Source: Streptomyces dioscori
Lineage (GTDB): Bacteria > Actinomycetota > Actinomycetes > Streptomycetales > Streptomycetaceae
Direction: 5' to 3'
NCBI RefSeq assembly: GCF_003024195.1
Contig: NZ_KZ679038.1
Location: 434,001-498,000 of the forward strand
DNA length: 64,000 bases
Part shown: positions 42,107 through 49,551 of the stretch, piece after piece
Numbering within the stretch: the stretch's first letter is position 1
How the letters are laid out: every line of letters begins with the position of its first letter
Translations under genes and position numbers: made by a program
Notes under the pieces: model-generated
Database searches by the model: none
Seen by the model: the letters and a program-made list of their open reading frames with translations, nothing else
What the model was told of the DNA's origin: nothing

Positions 42107-43774
42107 TTGGTCTCCACGCAAGCGCAAACCGGTGTCGGAGCGCAACAGGCGTCCCTGTGGGGCGTTGCCCCGTATCCCGTCCTGGTCGCTGACGAGCAGG
42201 GCAGGGTCGTACTGCACAACGATGCCGCGGACGTTCTGCTGCCCGGGATCCGGCCCGGTACACCTTTCGCGGACGTGGTCCCGGCCTGGCTGTCGGCGGC
42301 GCACGACGCGTTGCGGGCAGCTGGCCGGACACCCGGCCCGCCCGCCGGTCAGGAGCCGGACGCCCCGGTGACGGGTGTCATCGGTGAGCGCGCCTTCGAG
42401 GCCCATCCCACCCCGCGGGACGACGGCACGGTGGCCTGGTGGCTGGTCGACGACACCGATCACCTGCTCGCGCAGAGGGCTCTGCGCATGGAGCGCAAGC
42501 GGACCGCGTTCCTGTCCGAGGCGTCCAGCACACTGCTCTCCTCCCTCAACCTGGGACGCTGCATGGACGTGACCGCACAGCTGGCCGCGGAGCATCTCGC
42601 CGACGCGGCCCTGGTGATCGCGCCGACGCACGGGCGCCGACTGCCGGTGGTGACCTGTCTGCGCGGGGGCACTCCCGTGCTCGCCCACGAGTCGGTGGAC
42701 CCCGACGAGGTGCCGGGGCTCGGTGAGGCGCTGCGCGGGTTCCCGCCGGTGCCCTCACGGTGGATCGATCCGTCCACCGCGCCGGTCTGGATGGTGCCGG
42801 AGGGTTTCGGCACGGTCGGCTCGATAGTGATCACTCCGCTGCCCGGCCACGGCGTCCCGGCCGGTGCTCTCGTCCTGCTGCGCCGTTCGGGCGGCGCCGC
42901 GTTCACCGAGAGCGAGGAGGTCTTCGCCCGGCTGTTCGCCGCGCGCGCCGGGGCCGCGATGTCGGCCGCGCGCCTGTACGCGGAGCAGACCTCGATCACC
43001 GAAGTGCTGATGCGTGAGCTGCTGCCGCCCTCGCTGCACCAGATCTCGGGAGTGGACTACGCCGGCGGCTACCGGCCGTCCGCGGACCACGAGCGGGTCG
43101 GCGGCGACTTCTACGACGTGCACCCGGCCGCCGTCGAGGGCGAGGCGTCTCTGGTCGCGCTCGGGGACGTGTGCGGCAAGGGTCTGGAAGCGGCCGTACT
43201 GACCGGGAAGATCCGCAACACCCTGCACGCGCTGCTGCCGCTGGCCGACGACCACCAGCGGATGATCAGTCTGCTGAACACGGCGCTGCTCAACTCCCAC
43301 CACACCCGGTTCGTGACCCTGGTCCTGGCCTCCGCCGTACGGGAGGGCAACGCGGTGAACCTGCGGCTGACCAGCGCCGGACATCTGACCCCGCTGATCG
43401 TGCGGGCGAGCGGCGCGGTGGAGGAGGCCGAGACCCGCGGCACCCTGGTGGGCGCCATGCCGGAGGCCCCCGCCCGCACCACCGCCCTCACTCTCGCGCC
43501 CGGGGAGTCGTGCGTGCTCTACACCGACGGGATCACGGAGGCCGAGGGCGGGCCGATGGGCGGCGCCCAGTTCGGTGAGGAGCGGCTCAAGCGCATCCTG
43601 TCGGAATGCGTGGGCATGCCGTCCGAGAGCATCGTGGAGCGCGTCCAGATGCTCGCCGCCCAGTGGGTGGGCAAGGGACGCCACGACGACATGGCCGTCG
43701 TCGTGATCTCCGCACCCCGTACGCACCACCTCAGTGCGGTGAACGGCCACACCCGGGGCAGGTTCACCGCATGA
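42107..43774 (+). CDS. PP2C-type SpoIIE-like serine phosphatase with PAS and GAF domains
   Basis: A protein of at least 555 aa. PAS-like region (ASLWGVAPYPVLVADEQGRVVLHNDAADVLL, about 15-130), GAF (about 150-295), PP2C/SpoIIE phosphatase (about 300-540) with metal-site motifs ERVGGDFYDV, LGDVCGKGLEAA, YTDGITEAEG and GRHDDMAVVVI. Such proteins dephosphorylate anti-sigma-factor antagonists. In this frame only a TTG at 42107 is available and no RBS fits; reading one T fewer in the T5 run at 42104-42108 joins it to an ATG at 42064 (MSDEVRDSPSGSSIL...). A frameshift or sequence error is therefore possible. It starts an operon with B12-binding and STAS genes (ATGA overlaps). Confidence 0.88.
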   Translation: MVSTQAQTGVGAQQASLWGVAPYPVLVADEQGRVVLHNDAADVLLPGIRPGTPFADVVPAWLSAAHDALRAAGRTPGPPAGQEPDAPVTGVIGERAFEAHPTPRDDGTVAWWLVDDTDHLLAQRALRMERKRTAFLSEASSTLLSSLNLGRCMDVTAQLAAEHLADAALVIAPTHGRRLPVVTCLRGGTPVLAHESVDPDEVPGLGEALRGFPPVPSRWIDPSTAPVWMVPEGFGTVGSIVITPLPGHGVPAGALVLLRRSGGAAFTESEEVFARLFAARAGAAMSAARLYAEQTSITEVLMRELLPPSLHQISGVDYAGGYRPSADHERVGGDFYDVHPAAVEGEASLVALGDVCGKGLEAAVLTGKIRNTLHALLPLADDHQRMISLLNTALLNSHHTRFVTLVLASAVREGNAVNLRLTSAGHLTPLIVRASGAVEEAETRGTLVGAMPEAPARTTALTLAPGESCVLYTDGITEAEGGPMGGAQFGEERLKRILSECVGMPSESIVERVQMLAAQWVGKGRHDDMAVVVISAPRTHHLSAVNGHTRGRFTA

Positions 43775-44916
43775 GCACCCGTACGCCGCACCGGCCTCCC
43801 GCCGCCGAGACCGTCCGCGACACCGTCACCGAGTCCGTCGGCGGCACGGTCGGCGGACCCGTTGTCGAGCAGTTGGCCGACGAACTGTGGGACGCCGTCT
43901 CCGTGGCAGACGAGTACACGGCCGTCGAGGTGGTGCTGGGCGCACTGGAGCGCGGTGTCGACCCGGAGAGCGTGCTGCTGGACGTCATCGCCCGCGTCCA
44001 GGGCAAGGTGGGCGAGGAGTGGGCCGCCGACCGCCTGAGCGTGGCCCAGGAACACGCGGCGACCGCCATCAACGAACGGGCCGTCGCCGCACTCTCCCTG
44101 CATCCCGCCGCACGCACGACTCCCACGCGCGGCAGGATCACGGTGGCCTGCGTCGACGGCGAATGGCACGCGCTGCCCGCCCGCCTCCTCGCCGAGGTGC
44201 TGACCCTGCGCGGCTGGCAGGTGGACTACCTCGGCGCCCAGGTGCCCGCCCCGCACCTCATCGCCCATCTGCACCGCACCGACTCCTACGCGGTCGCCCT
44301 CTCCAGCTCGATAGCCACCCGGCTGCCCACCGCGCACGCCGCGATCACCGCCTGCCAGGCCGTCGGCGTGCCCGTACTCGTCGGAGGCGCCGCCTTCGGA
44401 CCGGACGGCCGCTACGCCACTCTGCTGGACGCCGACGTGTGGGCACCCGACGCCCGCACCGCGGCCGACCGCCTCGCCCTGGGACCGCTGCCCCGTCCGC
44501 GGCCCGACCACCAGCAGCTGGACGACCTGCCCCACCTGGCCGACCAGGAATACACCCTGATCACCCGTAACAGCGCCTCGCTGGTGCGGGCGGTATTCAC
44601 CGCCCTCCAGGACGCGTTCCCCGCCATGCGTACGTACAGCGAAGTGCAGCTGGAGCGCACGGCCGAGGATCTCGCGCACATCGTGGACTTCCTCGCCACC
44701 GCCCTGTACCTCGGCGACGAGGACCTCTTCGCCGGGTTCATCACCTGGACCGCGCAGATCCTCACCGCCCGCGGCGTGCCCGCGAGCAGCCTGCCGCCGA
44801 CCCTGGCCGTTCTGGGCCGTGAGCTCAAGGACTTCCCGCGGGCCACCCGCATCCTCGAACGCGGCGCCGAGGACCTCACCCCCGTCGACCACAGCACCGC
44901 CGAGAGCCGCTCATGA
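43771..44916 (+). CDS. B12-binding-domain protein in a phosphatase/STAS operon
   Basis: A 381-aa soluble protein. A helical cap (about 25-110: VVEQLADELWDAVSVADEYTAVEVVLGALERG...LSVAQEHAATAINERAVAAL) is followed by a cobalamin-binding Rossmann domain (about 120-235): VACVDGEWHALPARLLAEVLTLRGWQVDYLGAQVPAPHLIAHL, with a His in the position of the B12-ligand motif, then ALSSSIATRL and VPVLVGGAAFG. The last 130 residues (LITRNSASLVRAVFTALQDAFP...) form a second helical domain I do not recognise. The canonical DxHxxG is modified (DGEWHALP), so binding of cobalamin needs testing. ATGA overlaps at both ends tie it to the phosphatase and STAS proteins, suggesting a cofactor- or light-responsive input to partner switching. 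Confidence 0.83.
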   Translation: MSTRTPHRPPAAETVRDTVTESVGGTVGGPVVEQLADELWDAVSVADEYTAVEVVLGALERGVDPESVLLDVIARVQGKVGEEWAADRLSVAQEHAATAINERAVAALSLHPAARTTPTRGRITVACVDGEWHALPARLLAEVLTLRGWQVDYLGAQVPAPHLIAHLHRTDSYAVALSSSIATRLPTAHAAITACQAVGVPVLVGGAAFGPDGRYATLLDADVWAPDARTAADRLALGPLPRPRPDHQQLDDLPHLADQEYTLITRNSASLVRAVFTALQDAFPAMRTYSEVQLERTAEDLAHIVDFLATALYLGDEDLFAGFITWTAQILTARGVPASSLPPTLAVLGRELKDFPRATRILERGAEDLTPVDHSTAESRS

Positions 44917-45344
44917 CCATGCTGCCCCCTGCCCATCTGCGACTGACCACGGTCGACACCGAGGACACGGTCCGGATCGAACTCGACGGAGAGCTCGACT
45001 ACGAGACCGCCGACAGCCTCCTAACCGCGGTCACCGACCTCCTGGCCGCGCGTCCGCGTCTGCACAACCTGCATCTGCACTGTGCCGGGCTCGACAACGT
45101 CGACTCCATGGGCCTGTCCGTCCTGCTGATGATCCGCCGCCGCACCGACCAGGCCGGCGTCCGCCTCCACCTGGACGACCGGACGACGACGTTGGAGCGG
45201 CTGCTGACCATCACCGGTAGCCTGGAGTACCTCACGACGTCCCCCACCGGCACCGCGAACTCCTCCCCCGGTACGGGAGAGGATCCCCGCACGAGCGGGG
45301 AGGCGATGACGGCCCGCCCCACCGGACCGGACAGCACCACCTGA
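44913..45344 (+). CDS. STAS domain anti-sigma factor antagonist
   Basis: A 143-aa protein. The STAS fold covers about residues 8-105: VRIELDGELDYETADSLLTAV, LHLHCAGLDNVDSMGLSVLLMIRRRTDQAGVRL. The Ser in NVDSMGL is the expected phosphorylation site, target of the PP2C phosphatase encoded two genes upstream. The C-terminal 35 residues are low-complexity. No matching RsbW/SpoIIAB-like kinase is encoded nearby. Confidence 0.9.
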   Translation: MTMLPPAHLRLTTVDTEDTVRIELDGELDYETADSLLTAVTDLLAARPRLHNLHLHCAGLDNVDSMGLSVLLMIRRRTDQAGVRLHLDDRTTTLERLLTITGSLEYLTTSPTGTANSSPGTGEDPRTSGEAMTARPTGPDSTT

Positions 45345-45925
45345 TGTCCTTTCCCCGCCGGCCGTCCGCGGCGCGGAAGCCGCACACCGACGGGGAGCCC
45401 ATGCCAGCTTCAGACTTCGCCTCGCGGAGGTCCTCGCGCGAGGCCGCCCGGTCCGCCGGAGGCGTCGCCGAACTCCTCGATCTGATGTGGGAGAGGACCG
45501 GACAGGCCACTGCCGGGGCGCCTGCCTCCCCCTCGCAACTGCGTCTGATGTACCTCGTCGAGAGCGAGGAGGGGGTACGGATGCGGGTCGTGTGCGAGCA
45601 GCTCGCCGCCGCGCCCCCTTCGGTCAGCCGGCTCTGCGACCGTCTGCAGGCCATCGGTTTCCTGGAGCGGCTGCCGTGTCCCACCAGCGGGCGGGAAGTC
45701 ACCCTCCGGCTGACCGCCGCGGGCAGAACCCATCTTCGCCACATCCGTGAGCGGCGCGAGACCGTGCTCCGGCAGGCCATGGACGCCATGTCCGACGCCG
45801 AACGGCACGCGCTGGCCGAGGGATTGGCCGGCCTCCACGCCCAACTCGTCGCGGCCAGGGGCGACATCGGCACATCCGGCGTCAAGCGCGAAGTCGGCGT
45901 CCCTGGCGGCACCTCCGCCGCCTGA
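45344..45925 (+). CDS. MarR family transcriptional regulator
   Basis: A 193-aa regulator. Winged HTH: SQLRLMYLVESEEGVRMRVVCEQLAAAPPSVSRLCDRLQAIGFLERLPCPTSGREVTLRLTAAGRTHLRHI. The start overlaps the STAS stop (TGATG), so it is the last gene of the phosphatase-B12-STAS operon. An in-frame ATG at 45401 is a possible alternative start. Target genes are not evident. Confidence 0.86.
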   Translation: MSFPRRPSAARKPHTDGEPMPASDFASRRSSREAARSAGGVAELLDLMWERTGQATAGAPASPSQLRLMYLVESEEGVRMRVVCEQLAAAPPSVSRLCDRLQAIGFLERLPCPTSGREVTLRLTAAGRTHLRHIRERRETVLRQAMDAMSDAERHALAEGLAGLHAQLVAARGDIGTSGVKREVGVPGGTSAA

Positions 45926-45947
45926 GCGCCCACGAGTTCCGACGTAT

Positions 45948-45983
45948 GGGGCGCGGGGAACTGCGCGTTCGTGTGCCCGCGCC
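45948..45983. terminator. One-armed copy of the dispersed GC repeat, hairpin-forming
   Basis: GGGGCGCGGGGAACTGCGCG repeats one arm of the inverted repeat at 23666-23728; here the other arm is missing, but GGCGCGGG can pair with CCCGCGCC (45976-45983). It lies between convergent genes ending at 45925 and 46040. Confidence 0.6.
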
Positions 45984-46039
45984 ACAATGGCGCCGCAATG
46001 CCGCCGCACTCGAAGACGCGCCCCAGGACAGCGTCGGGT

Positions 46040-46705
46040 TCACGCCTCGATGAGGCCGACGCGGATGGCGTAGCGGGTGAGTTCGAGACGGTCGCGCAGG
46101 CCGAGCTTGTGCAGCACGTTCGCCCGGTGCCGGTGCACGGTCTTGATGCTGATGAACAGCATTTCGGCGATCTCCTTCGAGGAGTGGCCCTCGGCCACGA
46201 GTTTGAGGACCTCCTCCTCGCGTGCGCTCAGTACCTGGCCGGGCGGCTCCTCGCCGTGGCGGACCCGGTCGAGGTAGTTGCGGATCAGCGCGGTGACCGC
46301 GCCCGGGTACAGGAAGGGCTCGTCGCGCATGGCGGCCCGGCAGGCGGCCACCAGGTCGCGGTCGGCCACGGACTTCAGGACATATCCGCTGGCGCCCGCC
46401 TTGAGTGCCTGGAAGAAGTACTGCTCGTTGTCGTGCATCGTCAGCATCAGCACCCGTACGCCGGGCTTCAGCGCGGCGAGCTCGCGGGCGGCCTGCAGGC
46501 CCGTCATGCGGGGCATGGCGATGTCGAGTACGGCCAGGTCGACCTCGTGGGTGCGGGCCAGCTCGACGGCCTCCGCGCCGTCCCCGGCCTCGGCGACGAC
46601 CTGGAGGTCCGGTTCCCCGTCGAGGATGAGCCGCACTCCGCGACGTACCAGCGCGTGGTCGTCGGCGAGGAGGATACGGATCAGTGATGTGTCGGGCGTG
46701 GTCAT
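46040..46705 (-). CDS. NarL/LuxR-type response regulator
   Basis: A 221-aa response regulator. Receiver: ILLADDHALVRRGVRLILDGEPD, phosphoacceptor Asp in LAVLDIAMPRMTG, Thr in VLMLTMHDN, Lys in GYVLKSVADRD. HTH: LSAREEEVLKLVAEGHSSKEIAEMLFISIKTVHRHRANVLHKLGLRDR. Partner of the kinase gene 10 bp upstream in transcription order. Confidence 0.93.
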   Translation of the reverse strand: MTTPDTSLIRILLADDHALVRRGVRLILDGEPDLQVVAEAGDGAEAVELARTHEVDLAVLDIAMPRMTGLQAARELAALKPGVRVLMLTMHDNEQYFFQALKAGASGYVLKSVADRDLVAACRAAMRDEPFLYPGAVTALIRNYLDRVRHGEEPPGQVLSAREEEVLKLVAEGHSSKEIAEMLFISIKTVHRHRANVLHKLGLRDRLELTRYAIRVGLIEA

Positions 46706-46715
46706 GGCTGCTTTC

Positions 46716-47792
46716 CTAGAGGACGGGCACGGTCAGGCGGATCTGCGTACCGGCGTCCGGCTCGGAGGTGACGTCCAGCGTGGCGCCGATCAGCAGGGCC
46801 CGCTCCCGCATTCCGCGGATGCCCGCCCCTTCGCGGGCGACGCCGGAGCCGCGGCCGTCGTCGCTGACGTCCAGCACCACGTGCCCGCCGACGTGGTGCA
46901 GACTCACCTCGACGCGGCCGGCCTCGGCGTGGCGGGCCGTGTTGGTCAGGGCCTCCTGGGCGACGCGGTACAGGACCAGTTCCGTCTGCGGGTCCAGCGC
47001 GGGCAGCCCGGCGTCGAAGCGCCGCACCACACGCAGACCGGCGTGGGTGGCGAACTCGGTGGTCAGCGAGGTCAGGGCACTGATGAGGCCGAGATCCTCC
47101 AGTACGCCCGGCCGCAGTCGGCGGACCACACGGCGTACCTCGTCCAGGCTCCCCCGGGTGATCTCCTGCACCTGGCGCAGTTCACCGCGCAGGGGCTCGT
47201 CGGCCTCGTCCACCGTGCGCTTGAGGACCAGCAGGATCGCGGTCATGCTCTGGCCCACCTCGTCGTGCAGTTCCTGGGCGATACGGCGTCGCTCCGCCTC
47301 CTGCCCGACCAGGACACGGGCGCTGCTGGTGGCCCGTTCGTGTTCGAGTCGCTCGACCATCGCGTTGAAGGTGCGGATCAGTTCGGCCGTCTCGCCGCGG
47401 CCCTGTTCCGGCAGCCGCTGCCCGGGGCGCAGCAGGTCGACGGTGGTCATCAGCCGGGTCAGCCGGTCCAGCGGGGCCAGGCCGATCCGCAGCAGGGCCG
47501 CGTTGGCGACCAGCATGACGGCCAGGCCGGCGACGAGGATGATCGCCTCGGTCAGCACCACCGGCACGGAGACGGTGACCGGAGCCAGCAGCAGCAGCGC
47601 GGTGGCGATGCCGAGCACCACCGCGTTGAGCGCGAAGATCCGCCAGAACAGGGACAACGGGATGACGCCTTTCGTCTTGTGTCGATTCTTCGTGTGCTGA
47701 TTCTTCGCGTGCTGACTCTTCGTGAGTCGATTCTTCGTGAGTCGATCTTCCGTCCAAGCCTGCCTGCTCCCGGTTCCACCGTCGATGGGCAT
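46716..47792 (-). CDS. Sensor histidine kinase (HAMP, HisKA_3)
   Basis: A 358-aa membrane kinase. A basic, polar N-terminus (KNRLTKSQHAKNQHTKNRH) encoded by five 15-bp repeats precedes two hydrophobic segments (ALNAVVLGIATALLLLAPVTVSVPVVLTEAIILVAGLAVMLVANAALL), then a HAMP region, HisKA_3 (phospho-His in EAERRRIAQELHDEVGQSMTA) and HATPase (VSDDGRGSGVAREGAGIRGMRERALLIGA). The ATG at 47792 lacks a good ribosome-binding site and lies inside an 18-bp palindrome. With almost no extracytoplasmic loop, the signal is probably membrane or intracellular. Confidence 0.86.
   Translation of the reverse strand: MPIDGGTGSRQAWTEDRLTKNRLTKSQHAKNQHTKNRHKTKGVIPLSLFWRIFALNAVVLGIATALLLLAPVTVSVPVVLTEAIILVAGLAVMLVANAALLRIGLAPLDRLTRLMTTVDLLRPGQRLPEQGRGETAELIRTFNAMVERLEHERATSSARVLVGQEAERRRIAQELHDEVGQSMTAILLVLKRTVDEADEPLRGELRQVQEITRGSLDEVRRVVRRLRPGVLEDLGLISALTSLTTEFATHAGLRVVRRFDAGLPALDPQTELVLYRVAQEALTNTARHAEAGRVEVSLHHVGGHVVLDVSDDGRGSGVAREGAGIRGMRERALLIGATLDVTSEPDAGTQIRLTVPVL
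47672..47746 (-). repeat. 15-bp tandem repeats in the kinase N-terminus
   Basis: Five 15-bp units (coding strand ATCGACTCACGAAGA and variants) encode repeats of the form Asn-Arg/Gln-Leu/His-Thr/Ala-Lys before the first membrane segment. The two most N-terminal units are identical. Confidence 0.9.
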
Positions 47793-47802
47793 CAATGCCC
47801 AT
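47785..47802. promoter_or_regulatory. 18-bp palindrome overlapping the kinase start codon
   Basis: ATGGGCATCAATGCCCAT: 8-bp perfect arms around a 2-bp centre, covering the ATG at 47792. It could be an operator for the divergent pair or an RNA hairpin masking the start. Confidence 0.55.
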
Positions 47803-47951
47803 TTTGCGGATCCGGGCTGCCCACTGCCGGATGGGGCCCGGGACCGGTCGCGGATGGGTATCGCGCCCTATGGGATTCGTCCGGCGTACCGGCCAGGGTG
47901 GGGTGTGGAGCAGCCCATCCGCATCCTGACCCCCGGTAGGAAGGACCCACC

Positions 47952-48290
47952 ATGTCCCTCGTGACGCCCCGGCCCGGAACCCGACCTGAGCGGATGACGG
48001 ACCACGACGCCCTCCAGCGCCTCGCCCACGAACGCAACACCCGCCTCACGCAGCTGCACGCCCTGGAAGAGGCGGGGGCGAACGCGGAGTCGCAGGCGGA
48101 GGAACACGTGGTGTCCGCGCAGAGGAACACGATCCGGCGGGTTCTCGCCGAGGTCGAGGCCGCCTTCGCCCGTGTCCGGGACGGCGGTTACGGCAGCTGT
48201 CTCGGCTGCGCGAAGCCCATTCCCGTCGAGCGCCTGGAGATCCTCCCGTACACCGGATTCTGCGTTCCGTGCCGGCCCGGCACGGTCTGA
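47952..48290 (+). CDS. TraR/DksA-family zinc-finger protein
   Basis: A 112-aa protein. A helical N-terminal half (about 15-80) is followed by a Cys4 zinc finger GGYGSCLGCAKPIPVERLEILPYTGFCVPC. Proteins of this family bind the RNA polymerase secondary channel or act as small zinc-finger adaptors. GGAAGGA stands 6 nt before the ATG. It starts a run of three genes (second zinc-finger protein, MreB-like protein). Confidence 0.88.
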   Translation: MSLVTPRPGTRPERMTDHDALQRLAHERNTRLTQLHALEEAGANAESQAEEHVVSAQRNTIRRVLAEVEAAFARVRDGGYGSCLGCAKPIPVERLEILPYTGFCVPCRPGTV

Positions 48291-48337
48291 CGACAGCCCG
48301 TCCCGCCCTCCGATACCTGCCCTGCCCTGGGGGTGAC

Positions 48338-48730
48338 ATGGTGACCGACCGAACCATCGACGACCGCGACACGGCCCTGTCCGCCGACGAGCTCGCCGCA
48401 CTGCGCGAGAACCTGCACGAGCAACGCCTGTTCCGCCAGGAACAGTTGCAGCAACTGGAGCAGGCACAGGCGCTCCCGGCCTCCGCCACGGACCGCACCG
48501 ACGCGCCGCGTGACCGCCGGACCGGCCCTCAGGCCGAGGTCCGGGGCAAGCTCGCCGCCTCCGCCCGGATGGTCCTCGCCGACATCGAGGCCGCGCTCGC
48601 GCGCATGGATCAGGGCGACTACGGCAGCTGCCGGCTGTGCGCGGGGCCCATCGACCGCGCACGACTGGCGGTCGTACCGCAGGGCCGCTACTGCACCCGG
48701 TGCCAGCAGGTCAGGGAGGCCGGCCGATGA
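48338..48730 (+). CDS. Second TraR/DksA-family zinc-finger protein
   Basis: A 130-aa protein with a coiled-coil-like N-terminal half (ENLHEQRLFRQEQLQQLEQAQ...ASARMVLADIEAALARM) and a Cys4 zinc finger QGDYGSCRLCAGPIDRARLAVVPQGRYCTRC. It is a paralogue of the gene 47 bp upstream. The ATG at 48338 follows GGGGGTGAC; a longer reading from 48269 would overlap the first paralogue. Its stop overlaps the start of the MreB-like gene (ATGA). Confidence 0.87.
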   Translation: MVTDRTIDDRDTALSADELAALRENLHEQRLFRQEQLQQLEQAQALPASATDRTDAPRDRRTGPQAEVRGKLAASARMVLADIEAALARMDQGDYGSCRLCAGPIDRARLAVVPQGRYCTRCQQVREAGR

Positions 48731-49551
48731 CCACCGCACGGGAGCTCCGCCACCTCGCGGGCCGGCACCGCTCCTGGCCCTGGTGCCGGCACTGCTCCGG
48801 CATCGCCCTCGACCTGGGCAGCGCGCGTACCCGCGCCTGGACGTCCGGGCGACGGACGATCCTCGACGTGCCGACGGTGACCTTCCCGGGCAGCGGCGCC
48901 ACGTACCCCATCCAGCGCGGCACCATCGTCGACACCCCCGGTACTTCCCGGATGCTGGACCGGCTGCTGGGCCACCGGCTGCCCCGTTTCGGCCGCCCGC
49001 TGCTCATTCTCACGACACCCGTACTGGGCGGTGTCGCCTACCGGGCACAGGCGCGGGCCGCCGTGGAGGTCCTGCGCCCGCGTACGGTGCTGACGGTCCC
49101 CACCGCACGCGCCGTGGCCATGGCCGTGGACGCCGACTTGACGCGCCCGTTGCTCGTGGTGGACATCGGGGCCCATCTCACCGAGGTCACGTTGCTCGGC
49201 GACGGCGCGGTGGTCGACGCCCGCCACACCGCCCTGGGCACGGGCGACCTGGACAGGCACACCCCGCCCTCGCTGATAGCCGACGCGATCGTCGCCATGG
49301 TGACCGCCATGCTGGAACAAGACCGCACCTCCGAGACGCTCGACGCCCTTCAGCGGGGTGTGCTCCTCGCCGGCGGAGGCGCCCTGCGCCCCGACATCAC
49401 GTACCGCCTCACGGACAGGCTGCACGCTCCCGCGCGGCCCGTGCCGGCGCCGCACACCGCGGCGGTCCGCGGCGCCGCGCACCTCCTGCGGACCGCCCAC
49501 GCCCACCCGTCGTCGCTGCCGGTCGTCGGCGTCGGCGCGGGGTCAGAGTGA
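48727..49551 (+). CDS. MreB/Hsp70-like actin-fold protein, short form
   Basis: A 274-aa actin-fold ATPase candidate. Phosphate 1 motif GIALDLGSARTRAW, phosphate 2 motif LLVVDIGAHLTEVTLL and adenosine motif GVLLAGGGALRPDI are in order. It is shorter than MreB (about 340 aa), and an N-terminal WCRHC (CxxC) directly precedes the first strand, unusual for the family. Coupled to the zinc-finger gene by ATGA. A role in cell shape is not implied; it may be a specialised ATPase acting with the TraR-like proteins. Its 3' end overlaps the convergent MHYT gene by 9 bp. Confidence 0.8.
   Translation: MTTARELRHLAGRHRSWPWCRHCSGIALDLGSARTRAWTSGRRTILDVPTVTFPGSGATYPIQRGTIVDTPGTSRMLDRLLGHRLPRFGRPLLILTTPVLGGVAYRAQARAAVEVLRPRTVLTVPTARAVAMAVDADLTRPLLVVDIGAHLTEVTLLGDGAVVDARHTALGTGDLDRHTPPSLIADAIVAMVTAMLEQDRTSETLDALQRGVLLAGGGALRPDITYRLTDRLHAPARPVPAPHTAAVRGAAHLLRTAHAHPSSLPVVGVGAGSE

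Noticed and set aside
48727..49551. Cell-shape MreB
   Set aside because: Too short, with an N-terminal CxxC and no MreC/MreD neighbours; kept only as an MreB/Hsp70-like fold.
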